A DNA stretch of 64,000 nucleotides, taken from contig JAFEMH010000078.1 in NCBI GenBank assembly GCA_022495995.1, positions 124,001 through 188,000 on the forward strand. Direction: 5' to 3'. Source of the DNA: Adenophora triphylla var. japonica. Lineage: Eukaryota; Streptophyta; Magnoliopsida; Asterales; Campanulaceae. This document shows positions 49,934 through 61,517 of the stretch, piece by piece; position 1 is the first letter of the stretch; the number at the start of each line of letters is the position of its first letter. The notes under the pieces are model-generated. The model ran no database searches. It was not told where the DNA came from and worked only from the letters and a program-made list of their open reading frames with translations. Made by a program: the position numbers and the translations under genes.

Positions 49934-50110
49934 TGTTGAGGAATTAGTGGTCTCCGAACAATACTTGTCCCATACCAAATTTAAAAGAAAGAGATATGCA
50001 TGCATACAACATACATATGAAAAATAATAAAAGAAGAAAAATGTAAGAATGATGAGAAAACATGAATTTACTAATTTTGACAAAGCTCTGTTTTGACGAA
50101 ATATAGACAT
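49934..50110 (-). mobile_element. LTR fragment, same family as 13716-14440
   Basis: TGTTGAGGAATTAGTGGTCT and the following bases match the left edge of the 13716 LTR (about 80 per cent over roughly 110 bases). The remainder of the LTR is missing. Confidence 0.6.
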
Positions 50111-50804
50111 TAAACACTTTAAATTAACAAAATTTTAGCATTTGGTCTTACTTGAGGAACACTCCATAAACTCTGTATTCATTTATTAATGTATCGTAAC
50201 ATGATTTACACTTCCAAAATTACAATTCATTAACTAACTTATACGTAATTTAGTTACATTTCTTCAGCTATAATTTGTAATTAATTAATTTTACTATATT
50301 TGCTGAGTATCGACGGGTAGTACTATATACAAGGCATGATTTTACAAGGCATGTACAAAATGACTAAAATACCCTCATATATATATTAAAAAAAAAAAAA
50401 AATCCTTCCCTCCCCCCATTTCAAACGACGGACAATTCTCTCTCTCTCTCATAGCGCTGTTCTCTCTCTCTCTCTCTCAAAACAAACGAACGTCGCTCTC
50501 TCTTCTCTCTCTCTCACTCGACGAACGCCGCCATCACCACCGCCGGAAAACATGAAGACAAACCTCCCTAAAACCGGTGGAAAGTCCGCCTCCTCTCCTG
50601 CCGCTCCAAAAGTAATTATTTTTAACCTAAAATTTCAATTTGAAAACCCAACATTAATTTTATGCCTAAAATGGATTATATAATGCTTAATGTTGTTTAA
50701 ACGTATCCTAAATGGTTCTAATTGCGATTTTGTAACATTAATTTGGGTTTTTTGTTTGAATCGGATACGAATTCGTGTGCCTAAAATTTGAAATTGTCGG
50801 CGTG

Positions 50805-51131
50805 CGTTTCGTATGAACATATACGAATGGTCACAATCATTTCGGGTATTGGCATACGAAATGTAAACTGATTCATCAGTTTACATTTCGTATTGGCATA
50901 CGAAATGTAAACTGATTCATCAGTTTACATTTCGTATGCCAATACCCGAAATGTTGGTGACATTTCGTATGAACACATACGAAATGTCACCATCATTTCG
51001 GGTATTGGCATACGAAATGTAAACTGATGAATCAGTTTACATTTCGTATGCCAATACCCGAAATGATTGTGACCATTCGTATGAACACATACGAAATGTC
51101 ACCAACATTTCGCGTATTGGCACACGAAATG
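50805..51131. repeat. Palindromic array in PMD-type gene B intron 1 (TTTCGTATG type)
   Basis: GCATACGAAATGTAAACTGA, then TTCA, then TCAGTTTACATTTCGTAT form a near-perfect hairpin, present several times. ACATTTCGTATG-AACA-CATACGAAATGT and CATTTCGGGTATTGGCATAC/CCAATACCCGAAATG alternate with it. Arms reach about 20 bases. The array fills most of the intron, as in gene A, but with a different sequence. Confidence 0.95.
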
Positions 51132-51345
51132 TCAACTGGTTCTTGAATATTAATTGTCTCTTATTTAATTTTTTGTAGGTACGTAACCCTGCGACGGCCT
51201 CTAATAGAAAGAGGAAGGCCGAGGAGGCAGCTGCAGCTAAGGCAGATAAACGGAGCAAAAAGATTCACGACAAGAATGTCGTGATTGAGGAGCCTGTGGT
51301 TGAGGAGAGTGATAGTGAGGGTAGTTATTCTAGTGAGGATTCATC

Positions 51346-52803
51346 TGTTGGGTTTTATGGGTCCATGCGCAGCGGAATTAAGCATCAAATTAACACAAAA
51401 CCCAAGCCCTAAGATCCGTTCTATATGATTAATTGAATTCCTATGAGATAGAATTTACCAACCTTAATTGCTTTCCGGTCTTGAGCTATCGAACGGATAA
51501 TTATGTGATTCGTAATCACAAACCTTTTGATCTTCAAATCTTCGAATCTTCAACTTATTTAGATCTTCAGATTTGAACTCTAGGCCTTTGATTTGTTTGA
51601 ACAAATTAAGACCCTCTTTTGGTAATCCACACAAATATGAATGTCGAGAACGATTCTCGGGTTGGGAATTGCTAGATTCCTAAAACTTATGGAAGAATAT
51701 TGAGAGAACTTTTTATTGAGAATTTATTGAAAAATTCGGCTAGCTAATTAGGTATGACAGACCCCTGTATTTATACTACAATAGTAAGAATACGTCTCCT
51801 AATCGTATTAGGAGAGACAGTGTCAAACCGCGTACGGCTTATTATGTCGCGCGGTATATTAAGCCGTTGGCTTAATATGTCGCACGGCATATGTAGCCAA
51901 ATACCGAGACTCTCAATCATTCTTCCTCCAGGTTCAACCAATTCATTCTATTTGTGTGTGACCCAATAGGATTGTATTATGTTGGCAATGAGTCCGATCA
52001 TATCGACCCTCATAAGACATAAGCGGACTCTAGCAAGCCATTATGTCTACCCAAATAACACAACGTAAGAGTTCACGTTTCCAATGGTACACTTCCATTT
52101 CTCCCTTTGTCTCACGATGTTATATTGAACACAAGTCATGGTCCACATCAACTTGTATTTGTTCAATGCTTTCTCGATCTTGAGTATAATGATAGTCCAA
52201 TCATATTGGGGTGTGGCCACACGCTTTCATCATTATTACTCATCGAGGGGCCCAAGCAAAACATCTCTCTTTCGAGGGACAAATTCCATCTTGACTTATC
52301 ATCCTTCCCATCATGAATCCGATCATGCCAAAGATAGCCTTTATAGATATCGTGTTAAGATACCGTTTGACTAAAATCAAACATAACTTTTCATCACATG
52401 TAAGGTCATGATAATCTCGTGTCTAGGGACTAAATGAAGTGACCATATGAGATTTAATTATGACATTTGACCATGACATAAATCTCATACGGGTCAAGTC
52501 CAGTCACTTGTTCTCTAACAAGTACCCATAATTTCAATGTGCATCTCTATGCATATAATCATCATATGATTATCCATTGACAATTATACTAGTTATTTAC
52601 AAGTTTGTAATGTGCATCTCTATGCATATGATCATCTCTATGATCATCCATTACCAACTTACACTAAATAACTAGGGACACAGATTAATATAATAAACAT
52701 GTAAAACATATATTAATCATTAATAAAATTTCTCTTATATTAATGATAAAGACGATACAACAAGGTTTATAGAAACTATAAGCCTAGGGCACACACACTA
52801 ACA
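51346..52803 (-). repeat. 3' LTR (element sense) of the minus-strand Copia
   Basis: Plus-strand ends TGTTGGGTTTTATGG and CACACACACTAACA. It contains two GGCTTAATATGTCGC-type motifs near 51835-51895, which recur in the leader at 57808-57925. Confidence 0.93.
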
Positions 52804-53206
52804 GCTCCCACTTGCACTAGGCTCCATTTATGTATCAAATACTCATGGATCTAACATGACCATCATGCTTCTGCCTGTGCGAGGGTCTTTGTAAGTGAAT
52901 CCCTAATGTCATCATCGGTTGATACTTTGTATATCTTGACTTCTTCTCATTCTTTATGAATTCCTCAAAGAACGTCTAAGTGAGTGTTTGGATCGTTGTT
53001 GTGACCTTGGTTCCATTGTTTGCACAAGTGGCACCACTATAGTCATAACAAGAGCTTCACCGATTAGTGATACTTGGAACATTTCCAAAACACTAATGAA
53101 CTTTTGATCCAAACTGCCTCTTTTAGTAGTAGAATTGGCTACAATTTCTGCTTGGAACTCTTCCAATCAAAACTGCACCTCTAATAAGCATAAACATAAA
53201 TCTTAA

Positions 53207-56110
53207 TTGCGATTTAAAATAACTTTGTCAGTTTGGAAGCTAGCATCTTATGTAACCCTTACAGCAAGATTAACTTCCAATCTTTCAAATACCAAGATCA
53301 TATCCTTAGTTCTTCTTAAGTACTTAAGGATCATCTTGACTTCCATCCAATGGTTTATATCAGGATCAGATTGGTATCGACTCATCATGCTTGGAGCATA
53401 TGAAACGCTGAGTCTAGTACAAATCATGGCATACATGACAGATCCAAATGCCGAAGCATATGTAACTTCATTCATTTTCCCTTTTGCTCATCATTTGTCA
53501 TAAGACAATGAATATTGCTAAGAGAAATACCATGATCCATTGACAGGCTACTCTTCTTAGACTCTTTTAAGAATCTTGTCAATGTGAACACTTTGACTCA
53601 AACCAATTTATCCTTCTAGATCTATCTCTATAGATCTTGATGCCAAGGATGTAAGCGGCTTCACCCTTATCTTTCATTGAGAAAACATTCCTTGACCAAG
53701 ACTTAACAGTCTTAAGTGTCGGAACTTTGTTTTCCAATGAATAAGATATCATTGTAATAAAACAATAGAAATACTCCTACGCTCCCACTGAATTTCATGC
53801 ATACACAAGATTCATCTTTGTTCTTTGATGAAGTCAAACTCTTTGACCAATTCATCAAAAACGAAGATTCCAATTCCTTGAAGCTTGCTTCAACCCATCT
53901 CATGGATTTTTGCAACATGCATACTTTATTAGAGTTTCTTGGATCGACAAACTATTCGGGTTGTGTACTATACACATCCTTAATAATCTTTCCATTTAAA
54001 GAAAGTCGTTTGACATCCATTTGTCATATCACATAATCACAATATGTGATAATAGCAGTTGAAATTCTAACAGACTTCAACATTGTAACTGGCGAAAAAG
54101 GTTTCAACATAGTCAATACTATGAATTTGCCCAAATCCCTTTGTTACAATTTTTTTTTAGTCATGAAAGTATACACCTTCCCATTCATGTCGGTCTTGAA
54201 AACCTACTTGCACCCTTTAGTTTTTACACCTTTAGGTAGCCCAATCAAGTTCCAAACTTGATTGTCAAACATGGATTGCAATTCGGATTCCATGGTTCAT
54301 AACCATTTATCCAAATTAGGAGGGGACATCGCTTCTTGATAGCAAGTAGGATCGTCATTCTTAATGACTTCCACTTTATCACTTTCCGCAACGAGAAATC
54401 ACTTATTTCTTGAGTTCGGATCGTGACCTATCCAATCTACGATGGACTTGTGCATCTTGAACCGGTTCCACAACTCTTTGTGAACTTGGTTCCGTCTCTA
54501 CTCCTGGTTCCATATTATTTTCGAGTTCTTGAACTTCTTTCAAGATTAATTTTACTCCCACTAGATTCTTTATTGAGAAATTATTTCTCAAGAAACAAAT
54601 CGTATAGAGCAACAAACATTTTGTTCTCTTTGTGGTTGTAAGATTAATTTCCGAAAATAACTTTGTCAAATTTGGTGCTAACTTATAAGAGACAAGTCTC
54701 TTTACATAAGATTCGCAACCCCAAATCTTCATGAAAGACAAACTATGTTTTCTTCCATGCCACATCACATGTGGGGCCTTAGGAACCGATTTAGTAAAGA
54801 CTCAATTCAGTGTAACCGCATTACTTCTAATGCATATCCTCAAAAGGAATTAGGAAAGTCAACTTGACACATCATCGAACGAACCATGTCTAACAAGGTT
54901 CAATTCCTCCTCTCAAACACACCATACAATATGGTGTTCCGGCCGAGTCAACTCAAACGATTTCATAGTTTTGAGATGATTGTCAAACTCTTGGCTCAAA
55001 TATTCACCACCTCGATCTAATCGAAGTACTTAATAGTTTTACCAAGTTGTTTTTGTATTTCACCTTGAAATGTTCGAAACATCTCAAACGATTCACCTTT
55101 GGACTTCATTAGATAGACATCGTCACATCTAATAAGTCATTGGTGAATGTGATGAAACACCAAAATCCTCCCCTAGCAATGCTGCTTATGGTCCACATAC
55201 ATCTCATGTATAATGACCAATAAAGCACTAGCCCTCCCACTACTATTAGTGTAGGGTGGTTTGGTCAATAATCCCAATAAACAAGATCAACATTCCTCAA
55301 ATGACTCATGGTCATATGAGTCTAAAAGTCCATGTTAATGGAGTTTAGATATATGTTTCTTATTTATTTGACCAATCCGGCAATGCCATATGAACGTGTT
55401 GTTCATATTGTTCGGTTTAGATTTCCATTTATATTATAGATATCTTCAATATTATTTTGTTTCTATCTTCCAGGATATGAAGACCATTCAATGACATATG
55501 CATTACAATAAGGCATATCATTAAATGAATATAAAACTTCTTATTGAAAATAAGAAAATTATATCCTTCATCATCCATTTAAGAAACCGAAATAATACTC
55601 CTACTCAAATTCGGAACGTAGTCATACTTGTTCAAAACAAGTACTACTTCACAAGGTAAAGTGACTTCATAAGTCCCTATGGCTAATGTAGCAACCCTTG
55701 CTCCATTTCTACACATAGGTTTAATTTACCTTCTTTGAGTAGCTTTCTATTCTTTGTTCCTTGCACATTTAAACAAATGTGGGATCCAATCCGGTATCAT
55801 ATACCCAAGAACAAGAAGTTGAAAGGAAAATATCTATCATATAGATACTCGAAGTAGTAGCAATCATATTGCCCTTCTTCACCTGTTAGGCCTTCCTAAT
55901 AAGCCTTGCAACTTTGCTTCCAATGACAATCTCATTGCAATGACAAAGAACCGCATCCTTTCGAGACACTTTGGGTTTAGCCTCTTCGGCTCTGACAACT
56001 TTTGTCTTAGGTTTAGCAATCTTTGCTTTACCTACTTTGTATTCCTTTATGAACCCCTTTCTTGTGTTAACCATTAACACTTTTGCGGATTGCTCCTTGT
56101 TGCATCTCAT
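53207..56110 (-). pseudogene. Decayed Copia gag-pol
   Basis: Read on minus, in order: a Lys-rich gag-like stretch with CHCNE (56110-55886), integrase (DRGGEYLSQEF near 55015, APHVMWHGRKHSLSF and IWGCESYVKRL near 54750), and reverse transcriptase. The latter has YYNDILFIG in place of YVDDILLIG near 53745, and TYASAFGSVMYAMICTRLS and SRYQSDPDINHW near 53400. The catalytic Asp-Asp is changed to Asn-Asp, and many frameshifts and stops occur. It encodes no working protein. Confidence 0.88.
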
Positions 56111-57805
56111 GCATTAAGGGCCTTCACCACAACATACATCTTTTGCCTAGCTCGCACTTGGAACGTTTCCTTTTTGCGTTATTCTAGAACAAAAGTGACT
56201 CCCATATGTTCAAGGTTCTTCATAAGAGCCTTTAAACATGGTGGCAATTACAAGGCAAGCAATATTGTCAGAATCATCAATATGTTTCTAATGTTGCTTC
56301 CTTATTTGCCCTTTGCAACATTTGCAATGGGTTCAGTAGGAACGGATTCGTCAAGAACGTACAAATTTACCCAAGAACCATTCTTTAGGCTTCTGATCCA
56401 ATCAGAATTATATGTATCGTTCCTTTCGAACTTTGTCCTTCATAAGGATGAATCGCAATTATCATTATGTAATGCTACTTCTACAACAAAATATACAAAT
56501 TATATGAACACATATCAATATCAACACCTTTATCATTTAAGAGCAAATAATGTATTTTACAAATACTCCCATTAAATTATACACCTTCAAATACAAGCAT
56601 GTATCATATAATTATAATGGGCTAAGATCCATATTTCACTTCAATTTTGGTTTAACTGAGTCAATGCCCAAAATTAAGTTATTTAGGTAGATAACATTTA
56701 TCAATCACATCATATGTGACTCTTAGATCCTTTATGAGATTTTAGACATCATATGTCAAAACATGTTTTAATCTCATCTTATGCCTTGGGTCAAAACTCT
56801 TTTGAAAGCACCAATTAAGTCTAACCAATTTCAAACGTATGAGATACATGGAACGATGCACCCAACTGAGTCGAAACTACATCAACCATTATCTCATCTT
56901 GCTCCATACTTAGAATAGAATGATGCACCCAACTGAGTCGAAACTACATCAACCTATCCCAATACTTCTCAAGTGTTTTACTTTCGGGGTGGCATAAAAC
57001 TTAAACATTAAATGAAGGTTCTTTAAAATAGATCATAAGCATGTCAACAAAGATAACCGTAAAGTACACGGGTAAGTTCCCAGAAACTGGTGAGCCACAA
57101 GGACTACTTAAGTACCCAATCCTTAGACGTAACTCTCCTAGACATGTACAACTACAATATCGCTTGATTGCGGCATAATCTTACTTGTAAAACCGACTTG
57201 TTTCATAAACAATCAGACACTAACTTGTTTCTCATAAACAATTAGTGAACTATAATTCAATGTTCAAAAACATTCTAGAATTATAACAGTTCTTTATGCA
57301 ACGCAATAATTAATAAAATCACCTTTTTAAACAATTAAGCAAGCATAAGAACACTTTAATAATTATGCAACGCAACAATTAAATAAACATCTTTTAATTA
57401 ATTAAGCAGACATAATTATTATACAATTCTGGCATAGATTTATAAACAGATTTGTTTCTTATAAACAATCAGATTCCTTCAAATTTTGCGTAAACTGACT
57501 TGTTTCATATAAACAATCAGAAAACCAAAATTTAATGTTTCAATCAAACATTTAGGAATTCTCAATTCAATGTTTCAACTAAACATCTAATAAAATTCTT
57601 AACACTTAAGAACAAATAATTCATGCATCGCAATAATTAATAAAAACACATTTAAATTAATTAAGCATGCATAAATAATGAATTAATCTAGCATAGACCT
57701 ATAAACTTAAATTCCAGAAATTTATAGCATCCAGATTAAGACATAAAACATCTCAGATTGTAAACACAATCACAGATTAGCAGAAAAATTAAACAAACTG
57801 ATTCT
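56111..57805. other. Copia leader/non-coding internal part
   Basis: AT-rich sequence inside the minus-strand Copia, with several near repeats (ACAAACAATCAG-type phrases, GCAACGCAATAATTAATAAA, and GATGCACCCAACTGAGTCGA twice near 56855-56950). No coding frame is seen. Confidence 0.5.
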
Positions 57806-57925
57806 GCCCAGATTTGGCTTATTATGTCGCGTGACATAACTAGCCAGTGGCTAAGTATGTCGCGTGACATAACTAGCCAGATTACCCAATTTTCTCCTCG
57901 TGGCCAACTATGTCGCACGACATGA
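57806..57925. repeat. Short TATGTCGCG palindromes in Copia leader
   Basis: GGCTTATTATGTCGCGTGAC, ATGTCGCGTGACATAACTAG and ATGTCGCACGACAT are imperfect palindromes just inside the primer-site end. The LTRs carry the same words (GGCTTATTATGTCGCGCGGT, ATGTCGCACGGCAT). Confidence 0.75.
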
Positions 57926-58159
57926 GTTGCCGCTTGCGTATTTTCTGAATTTCAATCAATTCCAATCATAGAGCAATCAAATCAAGTAAACAGCTTTTAC
58001 GGATTTAATTCAACATAATCAGAAAACGATTTTCGCAGATTAGCAAATTGTTTCTCATAAACAATTAAATCTAACTCATACAAAGCAAGCCTAGAACATT
58101 TATAAACAATTTATAACAACTTTCTAGCATGCCAATTCGAATCTAACCATATGAACGGG

Positions 58160-58172
58160 GCTCTGATACCAC
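58160..58172 (-). promoter_or_regulatory. tRNA-Met primer-binding site (minus strand)
   Basis: GCTCTGATACCAC on the plus strand is the complement of GTGGTATCAGAGC, directly next to the LTR. This fixes the element's orientation. Confidence 0.9.
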
Positions 58173-59616
58173 TGTTGGGTTTTATGGGTCCATGCGCAGC
58201 GGAATTAAGCATCAAATTAACACAAAACCCAAGCCCTAAGATCCGTTCTATATGATTAATTGAATTCCTATGAGATAGAATTTACCAACCTTAATTGCTT
58301 TCCGGTCTTGAGCTATCGAACGGATAATTATGTGATTCGTAATCACAAACCTTTTGATCTTCAAATCTTCGAATCTTCAACTTATTTAGATCTTCAGATT
58401 TGAACTCTAGGCCTTTGATTTGTTTGAACAAATTAAGACCCTCTTTTGGTAATCCACACAAATATGAATGTCGAGAACGATTCTCGGGTTGGGAATTGCT
58501 AGATTCCTAAAACTTATGGAAGAATATTGAGAGAACTTTTTATTGAGAATTTATTGAAAAATTCGGCTAGCTAATTAGGTATGACAGACCCCTGTATTTA
58601 TACTACAATAGTAAGAATACGTCTCCTAATCGTATTAGGAGAGACAGGCTGTCAAACCGCGTACGGGCTTATTATGTCGCGCGGTATATTAAGCCATTGG
58701 CTTAATATGTCGCACGACATATGTAGCCAAATACTGAGACTCTCAATCATTCTTCCTCCGGTTCAACCAATTCATTCTATTTGTGTGTGACCCAATAGGA
58801 TTGTATTATGTTGGCAATGAGTCCGATCATATCGACCCTCATAAGACATAAGCGGACTCTAGCAAGCCATTATGTCTACCCAAATAACACAACGTAAGAG
58901 TTCACGTTTCCAATGGTACACTTCCATTTCTCCCTTTGTCTCACGATGTTATATTGAACACAAGTCATGGTCCACATCAACTTGTATTTGTTCAATGCTT
59001 TCTCGATCTTGAGTATAATGATAGTCCAATCATATTGGGGTGTGGCCACACGCTTTCATCATTATTACTCATCGAGGGGCCCAAGCAAAACATCTCTCTT
59101 TCGAGGGACAAATTCCATCTTGACTTATCATCCTTCCCATCATGAATCCGATCATGCCAAAGATAGCCTTTATAGATATCGTGTTAAGATACCGTTTGAC
59201 TAAAATCAAACATAACTTTTCATCACATGTAAGGTCATGATAATCTCAGGTCTAGGGACTAAATGAAGTGACCATATGAGATTTAATTATGACATTTGAC
59301 CATGACATAAATCTCATACGGGTCAAGTCCAGTCACTTGTTCTCTAACAAGTACCCATAATTTCAATGTGCATCTCTATGCATATAATCATCATATGATT
59401 ATCCATTGACAATTATACTAGTTATTTACAAGTTTGTAATGTGCATCTCTATGCATATGATCATCTCTATGATCATCCATTACCAACTTACACTAAATAA
59501 CTAGGGACACAGATTAATATAATAAACATGTAAAACATATATTAATCATTAATAAAATTTCTCTTATATTAATGATAAAGACGATACAACAAGGTTTATA
59601 GAAACTATAAGCCTAG
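58173..59616 (-). repeat. 5' LTR (element sense) of the minus-strand Copia, end missing
   Basis: Same as the left LTR, but stops at AAGCCTAG and continues directly in exon sequence TGATGATGATGAGG. The terminal GGCACACACACTAACA and any target duplication are gone. Confidence 0.92.
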
Positions 59617-59951
59617 TGATGATGATGAGGAGGAGGAGGAGGAGGCGGAGGAGGCGGAGGAGAGTGTATCTGTGAGGCCTCGCAAGAGGCGGGAGGCACG
59701 GGGCAGAAAGGGGAAAGGGTCTAAGGATGACCAGTGGCAGCTGAAGAGTAACCCCGGTGGCGGCCCGGAGGAGGTTCAGTTGTTGTACGGGTTTGGATAA
59801 TGTTTGTTTTGGAATATGTTTGAGATATGTAAATTTTGGATAAAATGTTTGTTTTTGGAATATGTTTGAGATATGTAAATTTTGGATACAATGTTTGTTT
59901 ATGGAATATGTTTGGAATATGTTTGGGATATGTTCATTTTGGTTGTTTATG

Positions 59952-60067
59952 TTTTGGAATATGTTTGGGATATGTTCATTTTGGTTTGTAAATATTGTTG
60001 GTATTTGTTTCAGTTTGTGTTTCAGGAGATGTTGCTCTCAGACTACCATCTCGTGTGCTTATACACG
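59952..60067 (+). repeat. Inverted repeat, left arm
   Basis: TTTTGGAATATGTTTGGGAT through CCATCTCGTGTGCTTATACA is found again, inverted, at 60232-60359. Only about two substitutions and one 11-base length difference were seen. Tandem copies of GGAATATGTTTG also fill 59812-59950. Confidence 0.95.
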
Positions 60068-60262
60068 AGATGGTTTTACTCATCTCGTATATATACACAC
60101 GACATGTTTTTTTTTATCTCGTATAAACTCACACGAGATATATTACTGGGTAGTTAGTGTATTTCGTGTAATGTTCATACGACAAAAATGAAATAAGTCG
60201 TGTATATATATACGAGTTATATATTACATATCGTGTATAAGCACACAAGATGGTAGTCTGAG
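60049..60262. repeat. Palindromic module between the convergent genes of element B
   Basis: CCATCTCGTGTGCTTATACACGAGATGG-type hairpin (arms CCATCTCGTGT/ACACGAGATGG), ATCTCGTATAAACTCACACG, GTATTTCGTGTAATGTTCAT and AGTCGTGTATATATATACGA. Same core word as the other modules. Confidence 0.88.
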
Positions 60263-60359
60263 GGCAACATCTCCTGAAACACAAACTGAAACAAATACCA
60301 ACAATATTTACAAACCAAAATGAACATATCCCAAACATATTCCAAACATATTCCAAAAC
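60232..60359 (-). repeat. Inverted repeat, right arm
   Basis: Reverse complement of 59952-60067. The 164-bp spacer between the arms carries further palindromes. The arms lie in the 3' flanks of two convergent genes. Confidence 0.95.
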
Positions 60360-60654
60360 TTCATACAAAAAATAATCAATACGTTATACACATAAACTAT
60401 GGCCTATTTTACGCAATTCGTGCTTCGTTCGCCATAATTGAGAGTCGGTTGAATGTTTCTATCCGAGTTACGTATGGCATGATCGTGTTACTTGCGCTTG
60501 GATCACGTTGCTCCCCCAATATAGTGCTACGATGGTATCGGGTAATCACTATCCGACATGTGCAATGCAAAAGTAATAAAATAGTCAAATATAACAAATT
60601 TAGAAAATATAGTTAAATATAACAAATTTAAATAAGATAGTTAAATATAACGAA

Positions 60655-61368
60655 TTAAAGTATCATACCAATATAAAATGGTTTCCCACATGTCCCAACA
60701 CAAGTGTGTACGTGGGTGGTCACTGTTCCTTGTGGTACAGTCACTGGTAGGCATGTGAAGCCAGCGGTTTGCGAGTACGAGACAAACACCACATTATACA
60801 CCGTGGCTATGATGTGCCCTATCTCTGGGAGTATCAACCAATAATATTCCGAACAAGGGGAGGCATAGTGAGTAATGCGACTATAGAGCTCGTCCATATC
60901 TCTCCAAGGCATAACTCTCTCATAAAGCTCGCGGCGATGAAGCAGCTCCTTGGCACAATCTCGAGCGCACTCTTTGCCACATCTCCTCTGTTCCGTATAT
61001 TTGCGCTGCTACTGCTCATATCCACAATTTCCATCACCCATCACATCTGTGAAGCCATCAATAAATGGGACAATGAGAGGGGTAAGCAACATCCTATGGA
61101 CAGAAGTATGTATATCATTGACTTGTCCATTTCCACGACCCCGTCCCCGTCCCCGTCCCCGACCTCGACCTCGACCTCGACCTCTCCCACGACCTGAAGC
61201 AGCTAGTGGTGGAAGAGATGTAGGAGTGGTAGGGTTAGATGTTGTAGTGTTTGAAGGCGATCTCGACATCAAACCTCGATTGTGTTGATGCAATAAATGA
61301 AGATCTAGACTGCTGCTAGTGGAGGGTGGTGTAGTGGGGACTCCAAAATGTACTCGGTACGCTCCCAA
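60655..61368 (-). pseudogene. OTU cysteine-protease domain of element B, frameshifted
   Basis: On minus, Pro/Ser/Thr-rich sequence leads to an Arg-Gly run (GRGRGRGRGRG, about 61190-61130). FIDGFTDVMGDGNCGY with the OTU Asp and Cys follows near 61020. One base appears to be missing right after that Tyr codon, giving a stop. The rest continues in another frame, with YYWLILPEIGHIIATVYNVV near 60840-60780. It is homologous to the element A OTU, in which the corresponding stretch is open. Confidence 0.8.
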
Positions 61369-61517
61369 TCTGACAAGACTCTACAACCGGTGGTCCGGGG
61401 TTTATTTGCCTTTGAAATATGATCCGGCTCGGAAGCATCTCCGGTTTGTGGATGTAGCCCTTCATTTATCGTTTGAAATAACCTTCTCTTTACAGTCCAG
61501 TGCGTTTCGCAGCTCAT

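Larger units (their letters stand above)
51346..59616 (-). mobile_element. Ty1/Copia element, minus strand, decayed internal region with near-identical LTRs
   Basis: The left copy (51346-52803, 1,458 bp) is the 3' LTR in element sense, and the right copy (58173-59616) is the 5' LTR. The minus-strand primer site is GTGGTATCAGAGC, at 58160-58172, next to the right LTR. The minus-strand tract preceding TGTTAG is GTGCAAGTGGGAGC, at 52804-52817. By eye the LTRs differ at about ten places in 1.44 kb, so the insertion is young. The internal 5.4 kb nevertheless has stops every few dozen codons. The right LTR lacks its last 16 bases, and no target duplication remains. Confidence 0.93.
50552..59799 (+). 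pseudogene. PMD-type N-terminal gene, interrupted by a Copia element
   Basis: Exon 1 (50552-50611) reads MKTNLPKTGGKSASSPAAPK and ends at a GT donor. Exon 2 from 51179 reads VRNPATASNRKRKAEEAAAA, then an acidic stretch. It parallels gene A exon for exon: short basic leader, intron with palindromes, then RKRKA. The Copia element splits exon 2 at 51345/59617. After it, an acidic run and RPRKRREARGRKGKG (a strong nuclear-localisation-like stretch) lead to LLYGFG and TAA at about 59797. In gene A the PMD core continues after LLYGFGDHRA; here it is absent. So even before the insertion the product would have been a short acidic/basic protein without a PMD domain. Confidence 0.7.

Noticed and set aside
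52107..52374. Open frames inside the LTR, repeated at 58936-59203
   Set aside because: Present only because the LTR is duplicated; no similarity to a known protein and not in element sense.
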